This document shows positions 33,961 to 43,204 of a DNA stretch of 49,257 nt, piece by piece (within the stretch, counting starts at the first letter, position 1; every line of letters starts with the position of its first letter). Source of the stretch: an uncultured Lachnospiraceae bacterium (lineage in GTDB: Bacteria; Bacillota; Clostridia; Lachnospirales; Lachnospiraceae); assembly GCA_949743325.1 (NCBI GenBank), contig CATJTQ010000123.1, positions 1 through 49,257 of the forward strand, read 5' to 3'. A model generated the notes under the pieces. It saw nothing but the letters and a program-made list of their open reading frames with translations. It did no database searches and was not told where the DNA came from. The position numbers were made by a program, and so were the translations under genes.

Positions 33961-34662
33961 ATGAAAAATCCAGTTGTTATAAAAAGCAACCGCTATGGTA
34001 TAGTTATTATATTAGATAAGAATATGCCCTTTGAAGAATTGTTGGATGCTGTAAAAGATAAATTTAAAGAGGCAGGAAATTTTTTTAAGGGTACACAGAT
34101 GGCGGTTGCCTTTGAAGGAAGAATTTTGTCATTTCAGGAGGAAGAGCAGATTGTTGATGTAATTTCTGCCAATTCAGAACTAAATATAGCATGTATAATA
34201 GATCAAAATCCTGAGAAGGAGGAAATGTTTAAACAGGCTATAGAAGAGCGGATGGCTCAGGTTGTGCAGTCTTCTGAAGATGGTGGACAATTTTACCGCG
34301 GTACGCTTCGATCAGGACAGACCTTGGAGGTTGAGAGCAGCATAATTATTCTTGGAGATGTAAATCCGGGAGCAGATGTCATTGCTTCCGGAAATGTGGT
34401 GGTGCTTGGTTCTTTAAAAGGAACAGTCTATGCAGGAGGAAACGGGGATGACCATTGTTTTGTGGTAGCTCTTGATATGGATCCTATACAGATAAAGATT
34501 GCGGATGTGATTGCAAGATGTTCGGATGATTCACTTCGTAATACAAGACGCTATAAAAGAAGAAACAGATCAAAGATAATGCAGCCGCAGATAGCTTTTG
34601 TGGAAGATCACAATATTTATATTGAATCTATTACTAAAGATATATTAAAAGATATTTCATAG
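33961..34662 (+). CDS. minC: Septum site-determining protein MinC
   Basis: Inhibitor of FtsZ polymerisation; it keeps division at midcell together with MinD. 233 residues. The N-terminal ~105 residues form the FtsZ-binding domain (weakly conserved, as usual), and the C-terminal beta-helix domain contains RGTLRSGQTLEVESSIIILGDVNPGADVIASGNVVVLGSLKGTVYAG, the family hallmark for dimerisation and MinD binding. GGAG lies 9 bases upstream. It is followed by minD after a 108-base gap that may hold an internal promoter. Confidence 0.9.
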   Translation: MKNPVVIKSNRYGIVIILDKNMPFEELLDAVKDKFKEAGNFFKGTQMAVAFEGRILSFQEEEQIVDVISANSELNIACIIDQNPEKEEMFKQAIEERMAQVVQSSEDGGQFYRGTLRSGQTLEVESSIIILGDVNPGADVIASGNVVVLGSLKGTVYAGGNGDDHCFVVALDMDPIQIKIADVIARCSDDSLRNTRRYKRRNRSKIMQPQIAFVEDHNIYIESITKDILKDIS

Positions 34663-34691
34663 TTATATTTTCATGTGTGAATGAATTTTGC

Positions 34692-34719
34692 TTGCATATT
34701 TTAGAAAATGCTGTAAAAT
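34692..34719 (+). promoter_or_regulatory. Possible internal promoter for minD
   Basis: TTGCAT (34692-34697) and TAAAAT (34714-34719) are 16 bases apart, about 50 bases before the minD ATG. The match is moderate. Confidence 0.3.
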
Positions 34720-34770
34720 GGTATTAGATTGATATGGATTATCATAAAAGTTTGGGAGGAAAATAAATTT

Positions 34771-35559
34771 ATGAGTGAAGTTATTGTAGTAACATCAGGT
34801 AAAGGCGGAGTTGGAAAGACAACAACTTCAGCAAATGTAGGTACAGGATTAGCTAAATTAGATAAAAAAGTTGTTTTGATAGATACAGATATAGGACTTC
34901 GTAATTTGGATGTGGTTATGGGTCTTGAGAATCGAATAGTGTACAACCTTGTTGATGTAGTTGAGGGTAACTGTCGTATTAAACAGGCGCTTATAAAAGA
35001 TAAAAGATATCCTAATTTATGCTTACTCCCATCAGCCCAGACGAGAGATAAAAGTTCAGTTTCAGAGGAGCAGATGTTAGATCTGATTAGTAAATTGAGA
35101 GAAGAATTTGATTACATAATTCTTGATTGTCCTGCAGGCATTGAGCAGGGTTTTAAGAATGCTATTGCAGGCGCTGACAGGGCTATTGTTGTCACAACGC
35201 CTGAGATGTCAGCACTAAGGGATGCCGACCGTATTATTGGTCTTCTGAACGCTTCTAATATTACAAGACAGGACCTAATTGTAAACAGACTTCGCGCTGA
35301 TATGGTAAAGAGAGGAGATATGATGGCTGTAGAAGATGTTGTTGAACTTCTTGCCATTAAGCTTATAGGAGTTGTGCCAGATGATGAGAAAATTGTAATA
35401 TCAACTAATCAAGGTGAACCGTTAGTTGGCTCAAATACTCCGGCAGGAAAAGCTTATATGAATGTATGTTACCGTATTATGGGTGAGGAAGTCGAGTTTG
35501 AAGATTTTTCTAAAAATGGCGTTTTTTCAAAGATTGCGGGTATTTTTAAGAAAAATTAG
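34771..35559 (+). CDS. minD: Septum site-determining ATPase MinD
   Basis: Membrane-associated ParA-type ATPase that recruits MinC and is released by MinE. 262 residues from the ATG at 34771 (GGGAGGA upstream); an in-frame upstream ATG at 34729 has no RBS. The deviant Walker A is SGKGGVGKTTTSANVG near residue 9, with VLIDTDIGLRNLDVVMGLENR and IILDCPAGIEQGF (Walker B region). The C-terminal end, FSKNGVFSKIAGIFKKN, forms the amphipathic membrane-targeting helix. minE follows at 11 bases. Confidence 0.96.
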   Translation: MSEVIVVTSGKGGVGKTTTSANVGTGLAKLDKKVVLIDTDIGLRNLDVVMGLENRIVYNLVDVVEGNCRIKQALIKDKRYPNLCLLPSAQTRDKSSVSEEQMLDLISKLREEFDYIILDCPAGIEQGFKNAIAGADRAIVVTTPEMSALRDADRIIGLLNASNITRQDLIVNRLRADMVKRGDMMAVEDVVELLAIKLIGVVPDDEKIVISTNQGEPLVGSNTPAGKAYMNVCYRIMGEEVEFEDFSKNGVFSKIAGIFKKN

Positions 35560-35570
35560 GAGGAGATGAT

Positions 35571-35855
35571 ATGGGTTTTATGGATTTCTTTAAAAAGAAA
35601 AATGATTCAGGTGCAATGGCAAAAGATCGTCTGAAGCTTGTTCTTATAACAGACAGAGCAAACTGTTCCTCAGATGTAATGGAAAATATAAAAAATGATA
35701 TTATTAAAGTCATCTCAAAATACATGGAAATAGACGCGGAAGGTTTGGATATTCAAATTACCCAAACTGAATCGGATGGAAGCAACGGAACTGTTCCAGC
35801 GTTATTTGCTAATATTCCTATAAAAGAGATGCGGAATGGAACTAAAGCGCAATAG
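35571..35855 (+). CDS. minE: Cell division topological specificity factor MinE
   Basis: Stimulates MinD ATPase and drives Min oscillation. 94 residues, close to the E. coli 88. Visible parts are the N-terminal membrane-targeting and MinD-binding region (MGFMDFFKKKNDSG, AKDRLKLVLITDRANC), then the dimerisation domain (IKNDIIKVISKYMEIDAEGLDIQI). Its presence, not DivIVA, suggests an oscillating Min system. AGGAGGAG precedes the ATG. Confidence 0.94.
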   Translation: MGFMDFFKKKNDSGAMAKDRLKLVLITDRANCSSDVMENIKNDIIKVISKYMEIDAEGLDIQITQTESDGSNGTVPALFANIPIKEMRNGTKAQ

Positions 35856-35882
35856 TGTTTTTTAGGATTTTGGAGGCAGCAT

Positions 35883-37016
35883 ATGTTAAAGCATTATAGG
35901 CTAAGAGATTACAGGTTTAATCTTATAATTACTGTTCTTATATTAACTGTATTTGGTATAATTGTAATAGGAAGTGCCAAACATTCAGTACAAAACAAAC
36001 AGATTTTAGGACTTTGTCTTGGTTTTGTGGCGATGGTTGTAACTTCATTGATAGATTATAAATTTATACTGAAATTTGCATGGCCGATTTATATTCTTAA
36101 TATTATACTGCTTTTATCAGTTCGTTTTTTGGGACAGAGTTCTCATGGTGCAAAGAGATGGATTATAGTGGCAGGTATTAAGTTTCAGCCTTCAGAGTTC
36201 GCAAAAATATTTTTAATATTGTTTTTTGCTTATTATTTTTATAAGCACAAAGAAGATTTCAACAAGCCTTTTACTATTTTGAAGAGTATTTTTTTGTTTG
36301 CAATTCCGCTTTATTTAGTTTATGCTCAGCCGGATTTATCAACAAGTATAACATTGGCGATGCTGTTTTGCTGTATGATATATATTGGGGGAATAAGTTA
36401 CAAATATATTGTTGGTGTGTTGGCAGTGCTGATACCGGTTGCGGCAATATTTCTTGTTCTAATTATGCAGCCTGACCAGAATATTTTAGAGGATTATCAG
36501 TATAAGAGGATTATGTCATGGATTCAGCCGGATAAATATCAGGATAAAGAGGCTTATCAGCAGATAAATTCGGTTATCGCGATTGGCAGCGGGCAACTTA
36601 CCGGAAAAGGTCTTAACAATGATGATATAGGTTCAGTAAAGAATGCTAATTTTATTTCTGAGCCACAGACAGATTTTATATTTTCCGTAATTGGGGAAGA
36701 GACGGGCTTTATAGGATGTTGTTTTGTATTAGGTTTATTGGGGCTTATCGTTATTCAGTGTGTATGGATAGGTAAAGATGCTAAAGATTTATCAGGGGTT
36801 ATTATTTGCTGCGGTATGGCAGGGTTAATAGGGTTTCAAAGTTTTTTTAATATGGGTGTAACAACGCAGATTTTGCCAAACACTGGGCTTCCGCTTCCTT
36901 TTGTGAGTTATGGACTTACTTCTTTAGTTAGTCTGTATATAGGGATAGGTCTGGTGTTGAATGTAGGTCTGCAGAGAACCAGATACTATACAAGTTGGGA
37001 GGATGAATTAGTATGA
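35883..37016 (+). CDS. rodA: SEDS peptidoglycan glycosyltransferase RodA
   Basis: Polymerises lipid II in the elongasome and partners with the PBP2 encoded at 31058. 377 residues with about ten transmembrane helices. Signatures are [35 protein letters not shown], and [20 protein letters not shown], where Asp264 is the residue shown to be essential in SEDS proteins; [26 protein letters not shown] closes the protein. RodA (not FtsW/SpoVE) is inferred from its place near mre-mrdA-min. The stop overlaps the mgsA start (ATGA). Confidence 0.9.
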   Translation: MLKHYRLRDYRFNLIITVLILTVFGIIVIGSAKHSVQNKQILGLCLGFVAMVVTSLIDYKFILKFAWPIYILNIILLLSVRFLGQSSHGAKRWIIVAGIKFQPSEFAKIFLILFFAYYFYKHKEDFNKPFTILKSIFLFAIPLYLVYAQPDLSTSITLAMLFCCMIYIGGISYKYIVGVLAVLIPVAAIFLVLIMQPDQNILEDYQYKRIMSWIQPDKYQDKEAYQQINSVIAIGSGQLTGKGLNNDDIGSVKNANFISEPQTDFIFSVIGEETGFIGCCFVLGLLGLIVIQCVWIGKDAKDLSGVIICCGMAGLIGFQSFFNMGVTTQILPNTGLPLPFVSYGLTSLVSLYIGIGLVLNVGLQRTRYYTSWEDELV

Positions 37017-37408
37017 ACATTGGATTAATTGCACATGATGCGAAGAAAAAGCTTATGCAGAATTTTTGTATTGCATACAGAGGTATTTTGTGTAAAAATG
37101 ATTTGTATGCAACAGGTACTACAGGACAGCTTATAGAAGAAGTAACCAACTTAAATATTCATAAATATCTGGCAGGACATCTTGGAGGTGAACAGCAGCT
37201 GGGAGCACAGATAGAACATAATCAAATTGATCTTGTGATTTTTCTTAGAGATCCGCTTAATGCCAAAGTTCATGAGCCTGATGTAAATAATGTGGTCAGG
37301 CTGTGTGATATTCACAATATACCTTTGGCGACAAATGTTGCTACTGCAGAGTTGCTAATTAAATCATTAGACAGAGGAGATTTAGAGTGGCGTGAAATGT
37401 ATAAGTAA
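37013..37408 (+). CDS. mgsA: Methylglyoxal synthase with Glu replacing the catalytic Asp
   Basis: Converts dihydroxyacetone phosphate to methylglyoxal and phosphate, a glycolytic bypass used under phosphate stress. 131 residues. Features are [25 protein letters not shown] (phosphate site), [41 protein letters not shown] and [13 protein letters not shown]. In E. coli and B. subtilis the GGDQQ motif supplies the catalytic base (Asp71 in E. coli, residue 60 in B. subtilis); here residue 60 is Glu. The other catalytic Asp in HEPD is present. It overlaps rodA by 4 bases. Confidence 0.92.
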   Translation: MNIGLIAHDAKKKLMQNFCIAYRGILCKNDLYATGTTGQLIEEVTNLNIHKYLAGHLGGEQQLGAQIEHNQIDLVIFLRDPLNAKVHEPDVNNVVRLCDIHNIPLATNVATAELLIKSLDRGDLEWREMYK

Positions 37409-38375
37409 AAGAAAAGTTTTTTTATGTCTGTTGCTGAGCATTATTGTATTTACTTTCAGCGGTTGTGGAAAGACTAATTTAATATGTAGTTATCCGTCTG
37501 TAGATATGGATAGAAAAATTTTTTCTACATCTTCAAATGGAAATATAGTTGGATTTTCTGATAATTTATGTGTAACATCTGGAAATGTAATACCAGAGGG
37601 GATGTCAGAACTTCAGACGGCATCTGCATTATTTTCACTTGATGACAGAAATGTTGTCTATGCAAATAATATTTATGATAAAATGTATCCTGCAAGTATA
37701 ACAAAAATTCTGACAGCTTTAGTATTTTTTCAAAATTATTCCGGAGATTATTCTGAGATTTTAACAGCTTCAGCCTCTGTAAAAATTGATGAGCCGGGGG
37801 CTTCACTTTGTGGTTTTGCACAGGGAGATCAGATTCCAATTGATGTAGTGTTAAATGGTCTTTTAGTATACTCAGGGAACGATGCTGCGAATATGATTGC
37901 TGAATTTATTGGCGGTAGTGTTGAAAATTTTGTGGCGATGATGAATGATACAGCAAGAAAATTGGGAGCTACAGGAAGTAATTTTGTTAATACTCATGGA
38001 CTATCAGACGAAAATCATTTTACTACGGCTTATGATTTATATTTAATTTTTAATGAAGTAATGAAATATGATAAATTTGTAGAGCTTATTTCCCAGAAAG
38101 AGTATAATGGACAATATATTACCGCTTCAGGAAAAGATAAGACTGTAAAATGGGAGTCTACTAATCTGTATTTTACAGGAGTTAAAAATACTCCGGAAAA
38201 TATTACTGTAGTTGGAGGCAAAACAGGAACTACAAAGGCTGCTGGTTCATGTCTTATTTTATTATCTGAAAATCAAATGGGTAAGAAGTATATTTCTGTT
38301 GTAATGAAAGCAGAGGATAAAAGTCAGCTTTATGATGAAATGTCACAGTTGTTAGTAAAAGCTACACAATCATAA
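37392..38375 (+). CDS. D-alanyl-D-alanine carboxypeptidase, S11 family, probable lipoprotein
   Basis: Trims D-Ala from peptidoglycan stem peptides outside the membrane. 327 residues: a signal peptide with a lipobox-like TFSGC (Cys25), then the S11 catalytic domain with Ser102/Lys105 (PASITK), Ser161/Asn163 (YSGND) and Lys277 (GGKTGTTK). The C-terminal membrane-anchor domain of DacA is absent, in line with lipid anchoring. The GTG at 37392 overlaps mgsA by 17 bases; AGAGGAGA lies 11 bases upstream. It ends the division-related run. Confidence 0.88.
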   Translation: MKCISKRKVFLCLLLSIIVFTFSGCGKTNLICSYPSVDMDRKIFSTSSNGNIVGFSDNLCVTSGNVIPEGMSELQTASALFSLDDRNVVYANNIYDKMYPASITKILTALVFFQNYSGDYSEILTASASVKIDEPGASLCGFAQGDQIPIDVVLNGLLVYSGNDAANMIAEFIGGSVENFVAMMNDTARKLGATGSNFVNTHGLSDENHFTTAYDLYLIFNEVMKYDKFVELISQKEYNGQYITASGKDKTVKWESTNLYFTGVKNTPENITVVGGKTGTTKAAGSCLILLSENQMGKKYISVVMKAEDKSQLYDEMSQLLVKATQS

Positions 38376-38403
38376 AAAATAAAAAAGTCAGGAGGTGGGC
38401 AAT

Positions 38404-38823
38404 ATGTTAATGATGATTGCCGGAACAAAAGGAAAGGGTAAAACTAAACATTTGCTTGAAAAGGTGAATTCTGAGGTCAGGGAAGCAAATGGAAATATTG
38501 TGTTTATTGATGATACTATTAAGCACATGCATGAGCTCAGTAATAAAGTAAGACTTATCAATATTTGTGATTATCCTGTTACAAATTGTGATGAGTTTAT
38601 CGGGTTCTTATGTGGTATAATATCACAGGATAATGATTTAGAGCAGATTTACATAGATCATTTCTTAAAGATCGCATATTTAGATGATGATACCATTGCA
38701 AAGGCAATTGAAAAAATAGTTAAAATGAGTGTTAAGTTTAGAGTTGATTTTATTATAAGTATTTCAAGGTCTGAGGATGAACTTCCAGAAAATTTACGTC
38801 AGTATGTAAGCATATCACTTTAA
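38404..38823 (+). CDS. Small P-loop ATP-binding protein of unknown function
   Basis: A 139-residue soluble protein. The N-terminal Walker A motif is MIAGTKGKGKTKHLLEK, and IYIDHFL near residue 80 could be a Walker B. Otherwise it is a compact alpha/beta domain of unknown role (VFIDDTIKHMHELSNKVRLINICDYPV). Similar small proteins are labelled as ATP-binding or PilT-like, but no motility genes are nearby. GGAGG lies 8 bases before the ATG at 38404; a GTG at 38395 sits on the RBS. It is the last gene before a strong terminator. Confidence 0.75.
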   Translation: MLMMIAGTKGKGKTKHLLEKVNSEVREANGNIVFIDDTIKHMHELSNKVRLINICDYPVTNCDEFIGFLCGIISQDNDLEQIYIDHFLKIAYLDDDTIAKAIEKIVKMSVKFRVDFIISISRSEDELPENLRQYVSISL

Positions 38824-38826
38824 GTT

Positions 38827-38879
38827 AAAAAGTCCCAATCCGTCTTTTGTCATAAGACATAGAGGATAGGGACTTTTTT
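38827..38879 (+). terminator. Strong rho-independent terminator of the mre-min-rodA block
   Basis: AAAAAGTCCC (38827-38836) pairs with GGGACTTTTT (38869-38878), with an inner GTCTT/AAGAC hairpin, and the stem runs into a T tract (38874-38879). Confidence 0.88.
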
Positions 38880-38949
38880 CAATGAAGAGGTTTAAATATT
38901 CGCTTTGGTATTAATGTGCATTTTTTTGGAGAACTATTGTAAATGTTAT

Positions 38950-39171
38950 TTAATTTGAAACCTCATTTCCCATTGAAGAAATTCTTCCAAAATAACTAAT
39001 AAGATATAAGCCTACAATACCCACAGCAGCATAAATGATTCTTGCAAGCCATGTCATGTTTCCAAATAAAAAGGCTACTAAATCAAAGCCGAAGAAACCT
39101 ATTAATCCCCAATTAATTGCTCCAATAATAGCAATTACAAGAACTGTATAATCTAATCCTCTAGTGTCCAT
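38950..39171 (-). CDS. DUF378 small membrane protein
   Basis: A 73-residue protein with two transmembrane helices, matching DUF378: DYTVLVIAIIGAINWGLIGFFGFDLVAFLFG (first helix, GAINWGLIG is the family hallmark) and ARIIYAAVGIVGLYLISYF (second). Function of the family is unknown. AAAGGAGG lies 9 bases before the ATG at 39171. It is monocistronic, convergent with the division block and divergent from panB. An 8-bp inverted repeat lies in its leader. Confidence 0.9.
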   Translation of the reverse strand: MDTRGLDYTVLVIAIIGAINWGLIGFFGFDLVAFLFGNMTWLARIIYAAVGIVGLYLISYFGRISSMGNEVSN

Positions 39172-39192
39172 AGATTTTCCCTCCTTTTACAG

Positions 39193-39212
39193 ATTAAGTG
39201 GTTTCACTTAAT
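39193..39212. promoter_or_regulatory. Inverted repeat in the DUF378 leader
   Basis: ATTAAGTG and CACTTAAT pair exactly across GTTT, 21 bases upstream of the DUF378 start. The position suits an operator or leader hairpin. Confidence 0.45.
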
Positions 39213-39338
39213 AGAATACCAAATCAAAAATAATATATGCATTTTTAAATTGGCAATATTTGAGTCTAAAATTATAATTTAATTTTTTGTTTTTTTGATA
39301 ATGAATATACAGTCAATATTAAATTTAATTTAAAAGCA

Positions 39339-39367
39339 TTGAAAATATATATAGGATATGTTATATT
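39339..39367 (+). promoter_or_regulatory. Promoter for panB-panC
   Basis: TTGAAA (39339-39344) and TATATT (39362-39367) are spaced by 17 bases. The start point would leave about 73 bases of leader before panB. Confidence 0.65.
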
Positions 39368-39446
39368 AATAGTTATGAAGAATTTATGGGATTAAAGTAC
39401 CGCATCAATTAAAAATGGTTGTTGTCCTAGGCAGGAGGCATATGTT

Positions 39447-40283
39447 GTGAAGAATACAGTTAATACATTAAAAGAAGCGAAGGAACAAGGCAGAAAGATT
39501 AGTATGATTACTGCTTATGACTATACGGCAGCTAAATTATTTGATGAAATTGGAATAGAATGTATTTTAGTTGGCGATTCGCTTGGAAATGTTGTTCTTG
39601 GATATGAGGATACACTTTCTGTTACAATGGAAGATATGATTCATCATTCAGCGGCTGTTGCCAGGGGAGCTAAAAACGCGTTTATTGTGACGGACATGCC
39701 GTTTATGTCATATCAGACCTCAGTTTATGATGCTGTCTATAATGCAGGACGTATTATAAAAGAAGGAAGAGCAGATGCCGTTAAATTGGAAGGCGGAGTT
39801 GGATTTAAGGATCATATAAGCGCTATTGTTAAAGCATCAATTCCAGTTGTAGGACATATTGGTTTAACTCCACAGTCTGTAAATGCACTTGGAGGCATGA
39901 AAGTGCAGGGAAGAAATATTGAAGATGCAAAACGTTTGTTGGCTGATATTAAAGCTGTTGAGGAGTCTGGCGCCTGTGCTGTTGTGTTGGAATGTGTTCC
40001 TGCTAAACTGGCTGAATTTCTAACAAGCAAAGTGTCAATTCCAACAATCGGTATTGGAGCAGGTGCCGGATGTGATGGTCAGGTCCTTGTGTATACTGAT
40101 ATGTTGGGCATGGGTGGCGATTTTAATCCTAAATTTGTAAAAAAATTTGCAATGTGCGGTGATATAATGAGGCAGGCGGTAACTGCTTACATGGAAGAAG
40201 TTAGAAGTTCAGTTTTTCCAGCAGAAGAGCACACATATAAAATAGATGAATCAGTAATAGAACAATTAAAAGGGACAAATTAA
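39447..40283 (+). CDS. panB: 3-methyl-2-oxobutanoate hydroxymethyltransferase
   Basis: Adds a hydroxymethyl group from methylene-THF to ketoisovalerate to give ketopantoate. 278 residues, TIM barrel. Motifs are [31 protein letters not shown] (metal-binding Asp in VGDSLG), [27 protein letters not shown] and [10 protein letters not shown]-like PAKL, then [22 protein letters not shown]. The GTG at 39447 has AGGAGG 8 bases upstream; the nearby ATG (39442) hits a stop. Methylene-THF links it to the folate cycle. Confidence 0.96.
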   Translation: MKNTVNTLKEAKEQGRKISMITAYDYTAAKLFDEIGIECILVGDSLGNVVLGYEDTLSVTMEDMIHHSAAVARGAKNAFIVTDMPFMSYQTSVYDAVYNAGRIIKEGRADAVKLEGGVGFKDHISAIVKASIPVVGHIGLTPQSVNALGGMKVQGRNIEDAKRLLADIKAVEESGACAVVLECVPAKLAEFLTSKVSIPTIGIGAGAGCDGQVLVYTDMLGMGGDFNPKFVKKFAMCGDIMRQAVTAYMEEVRSSVFPAEEHTYKIDESVIEQLKGTN

Positions 40284-40315
40284 ACAAGGCGATAATACTT
40301 AGGAGATGATTCACG

Positions 40316-41164
40316 ATGAAGATAGCTACTGAAATAGAACAGACAAGAGATATTATTTCTTTTTGGAAAAAAGAAGGCTTTAGTGTGGGACTGGTTCCTA
40401 CAATGGGATACTTGCATGAAGGTCATAAAAGTCTAATTGAGAGAGCTGTTAAGGAGAATGATAAAGTAGTAGTTAGTGTGTTTGTCAATCCTATGCAATT
40501 TGCTCCTAATGAAGATTTTGACAGTTATCCAAGAGATTTTGATAAAGATATTGCTCTGTGTGAAAATGCGGGAGCAAAGTTAGTATTTCACCCTGAGCCT
40601 GATGAAATGTATAATAAAAACTTTACGTCTTATGTTGATACAGCACAGGTAAGTGAAGGGTTGTGCGGAAAGTCACGCCCTATACATTTTAGAGGTGTAT
40701 GTACAGTTGTATGTAAATTATTTAATATTGTTCAGCCAGACAGAGCATATTTTGGAGAGAAAGATGCGCAGCAGCTTGCTGTTATAAAACGGATGGTTGA
40801 TGACCTTAATATGAATATTAAGATCGTGGGTTGTCCAATTATAAGAGAAGAAGACGGATTGGCAAAGAGTTCAAGAAATATATATTTATCTGCTGAAGAG
40901 CGAAAAGCCGCTTTGATACTTAATAAATCATTGAAGTTAGCAAAAGAGAAAATATATGCAGGTGAGAAAGCAGCTGAAAAGATTAAAACTTTGATAGTAG
41001 ATATGATAAATAACGAGCCTCTGGCAAAAATAGATTATGTAGAAATTGTTGATTGGGATAAAAATTTAGACGAAGTTAAAGTAATCGAAGGTGAGATATT
41101 GACTGCGATTGCTGTATATATTGGAAAAACAAGATTAATTGATAATTTTATAGTAAAATGTTAA
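40316..41164 (+). CDS. panC: Pantothenate synthetase
   Basis: ATP-dependent ligation of pantoate and beta-alanine. 282 residues, the usual length. Motifs are GLVPTMGYLHEGHKSLIERA (HxGH-type site), VSVFVNPMQFAPNEDFDSYPRD, FRGVCTVVCKLFNIVQPDRAYFGEKDAQQLAVI and SSRNIYLSAEER. AGGAG lies about 10 bases before the ATG. A panE-type ketopantoate reductase is not in this window. Confidence 0.96.
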   Translation: MKIATEIEQTRDIISFWKKEGFSVGLVPTMGYLHEGHKSLIERAVKENDKVVVSVFVNPMQFAPNEDFDSYPRDFDKDIALCENAGAKLVFHPEPDEMYNKNFTSYVDTAQVSEGLCGKSRPIHFRGVCTVVCKLFNIVQPDRAYFGEKDAQQLAVIKRMVDDLNMNIKIVGCPIIREEDGLAKSSRNIYLSAEERKAALILNKSLKLAKEKIYAGEKAAEKIKTLIVDMINNEPLAKIDYVEIVDWDKNLDEVKVIEGEILTAIAVYIGKTRLIDNFIVKC

Positions 41165-41167
41165 TAT

Positions 41168-41222
41168 GTGTCTGTGATAAATGTGGCAGTAGGATTAGTG
41201 TGTAAATTTAATTATCAGACAC
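41168..41222 (+). other. Imperfect stem-loop between panC and panD
   Basis: GTGTCTG (41168-41174) and CAGACAC (41216-41222) pair, with GATA and TATC extending the stem past a two-base bulge. No U-tract follows. It may be an mRNA processing or attenuation element. Confidence 0.35.
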
Positions 41223-41249
41223 TGCATTAGTACCATAGGAGAATCAGAT

Positions 41250-41633
41250 ATGACAGTTACTATGTTAAAAAGTAAAATTCACAGAGCAAAAGTAACACAG
41301 GCAGAGTTGAATTATGTTGGAAGTATTACAATAGACATAGCGCTTCTTGAAGCTGCGAATATTTATGAATATGAAAAAGTTCAGGTAGTTGATGTGGAAT
41401 CTGGAAGCAGACTGGAGACCTATACGATTGCAGGTGAAAGAAATTCAGGAGTTATTTGCTTAAATGGTGCAGCTGCAAGACTTGTACAGCCAGGAGATCA
41501 TGTTATTATAATGTCATATTGTGGTATGAGCGCAGAAGCTGTTAAGTCATTTAAACCTAAAGTTATATTTATGAAAGAAGATAATTCAATTGATAAAATT
41601 ACTGATTATGAAAGGCATGGGGATATATGTTAA
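41250..41633 (+). CDS. panD: Aspartate 1-decarboxylase proenzyme
   Basis: Makes beta-alanine for PanC. A pyruvoyl enzyme that cleaves itself at Gly24-Ser25 (YVGSITID), giving a pyruvoyl group on the large chain. 127 residues. [18 protein letters not shown] and [19 protein letters not shown] are family motifs. The last 7 bases overlap coaBC, so the two genes are coupled. Confidence 0.96.
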   Translation: MTVTMLKSKIHRAKVTQAELNYVGSITIDIALLEAANIYEYEKVQVVDVESGSRLETYTIAGERNSGVICLNGAAARLVQPGDHVIIMSYCGMSAEAVKSFKPKVIFMKEDNSIDKITDYERHGDIC

Positions 41634-42817
41634 ATGGAAAAACAGTCCTGCTTGGTGTAACTGGCAGTATAGCTGCATATAAAGCCGCTGCCCTGACAAG
41701 TCTGTTAGTTAAGGCGGGTGCAAATGTGGAAGTTATTCTCACTGCCAATGCATGCAATTTTATCAATCCGATTACTTTTGAGAGTCTTACCGGAAATAAA
41801 TGTGTTGTTGATACATTTGACAGGTGCTTTAAATATGAGGTTGAGCATATATCCCTGGCAGCAAAAGCTGATATTGCGGTTATTGCACCGGCAACTGCTA
41901 ATATTATAGGTAAACTTTCTGCAGGTATAGCAGATGATATGTTGACAACAACATTGATGGCATGCAAGTGCAAAAAATTAATTGCACCGGCAATGAACAC
42001 AAATATGTATGAAAATCAAATTGTGCAGAGAAATTTAAAATTCCTTAAAAACTATAATTATGAAGAGATTGAACCTGTAGTTGGAAGGCTAGCATGTAAA
42101 ACTTCTGGAAAAGGTAAAATGCAGGAACCGGAAGTGATTTTGCATTATATTTTAAGAGAGCTACAGTATCAGAAAGATTTTTATGGTAAGAAAATATTAG
42201 TAACTGCAGGTCCGACAAGAGAGGCAATCGATCCTGTTAGATTTATTTCTAATCATTCAACTGGGAAGATGGGATTTGCAATTGCTAATGCCTGTGTTAT
42301 GAGAGGTGCGGAAGTTACGCTTATTAAAGGTCCTACAGAGATTGAACCGCCGCCATTTGTCAAAGTTATTGATGTTGTGTCAGCAGATGATATGTTTAAG
42401 GCAGTAAAAGAATTATACAGCGAACAGGACATTATTATAAAAAGCGCTGCCGTAGCCGATTATACTCCAAAAACAATTGCTGCTCAGAAAATTAAGAAGT
42501 CTTCTGACAATGCGACGCTTGAGTTGAAAAGGACGACGGATATACTTTCATTTCTTGGGCAAAATAAGAGAGAAAATCAAATTATTTGTGGTTTTTCGAT
42601 GGAAACAGAAAATATGATTGAGAACTCACGAAAAAAGCTTGTGAGTAAAAACATTGATTTAATTGCAGCAAACAATCTTACAGAAGCTGGGGCCGGTTTT
42701 GCTGTTGATACAAACGTGCTTACTATTATATCAGAAGATTCTGTTAAAGAACTTCCATTGATGAGCAAAGATGCTGCTGCAAATGCATTGTTAGATGAAA
42801 TAAAATTAAGATGGTAA
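41627..42817 (+). CDS. coaBC: Bifunctional phosphopantothenoylcysteine decarboxylase / phosphopantothenate-cysteine ligase
   Basis: Joins cysteine to phosphopantothenate and decarboxylates it to 4'-phosphopantetheine. 396 residues. The N-terminal flavin domain (CoaC) has [32 protein letters not shown] (active-site His), [10 protein letters not shown] and GKGKMQEPE; the C-terminal CoaB domain starts near residue 185 with [27 protein letters not shown]. Its product is used by CoaD at 16191. Confidence 0.95.
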   Translation: MLNGKTVLLGVTGSIAAYKAAALTSLLVKAGANVEVILTANACNFINPITFESLTGNKCVVDTFDRCFKYEVEHISLAAKADIAVIAPATANIIGKLSAGIADDMLTTTLMACKCKKLIAPAMNTNMYENQIVQRNLKFLKNYNYEEIEPVVGRLACKTSGKGKMQEPEVILHYILRELQYQKDFYGKKILVTAGPTREAIDPVRFISNHSTGKMGFAIANACVMRGAEVTLIKGPTEIEPPPFVKVIDVVSADDMFKAVKELYSEQDIIIKSAAVADYTPKTIAAQKIKKSSDNATLELKRTTDILSFLGQNKRENQIICGFSMETENMIENSRKKLVSKNIDLIAANNLTEAGAGFAVDTNVLTIISEDSVKELPLMSKDAAANALLDEIKLRW

Positions 42818-42820
42818 ATT

Positions 42821-43093
42821 ATGTTTAATAAGATAAAAGAGACAAAACTTGATATATCACTTAAAACGGCTGTTTTTATAATGGCTGTGCTTTTTTTGTT
42901 TTTATTCTTTTTTTCAAGATGGCTGGAAATAAACAACCAGACTATAGAACAGTCTATGGTTCTTCATCATGAAGAAAAGAAGATGACAAAGCTGCAGAGG
43001 CGGTTTCATTATCAGCTGATTGAGAGAAAGCATGCAATATTTTATATAGAAATAAATTTACCTATGCCGCCTGTTAATATAACTAAAGATTAA
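42821..43093 (+). CDS. Small membrane protein of unknown function
   Basis: A 90-residue protein with one transmembrane helix (~17-36, TAVFIMAVLFLFLFFFSRWL), then a basic amphipathic region (HHEEKKMTKLQRRFHYQLIERKH). I recognise no family. A bitopic FtsL-like layout could be argued from helix plus short coiled region, but the extracellular part is too short to be convincing. It begins 3 bases after coaBC without an obvious Shine-Dalgarno, so it relies on read-through or coupling. Confidence 0.65.
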   Translation: MFNKIKETKLDISLKTAVFIMAVLFLFLFFFSRWLEINNQTIEQSMVLHHEEKKMTKLQRRFHYQLIERKHAIFYIEINLPMPPVNITKD

Positions 43094-43119
43094 AATAAAG
43101 TAAATATATTTTTTTATTA

Positions 43120-43128
43120 TGGTACAAT
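43120..43128 (+). promoter_or_regulatory. Extended -10 promoter candidate for the glycosyltransferase
   Basis: TGGTACAAT is an extended -10 element (TGn plus TACAAT), about 75 bases before the ATG. No good -35 hexamer is visible at the right spacing. Confidence 0.35.
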
Positions 43129-43204
43129 TTCAATAATTATAAATAAATACATTTTAACAGTTTCATTATTTCCAATAAATTTTGAAACACAGAAGGAGAA
43201 AGAT

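Noticed and set aside
39374-39446. Possible riboswitch in the panB leader
   Set aside because: About 70 bases with no stable stem and no match to a known class; too short and AT-rich.
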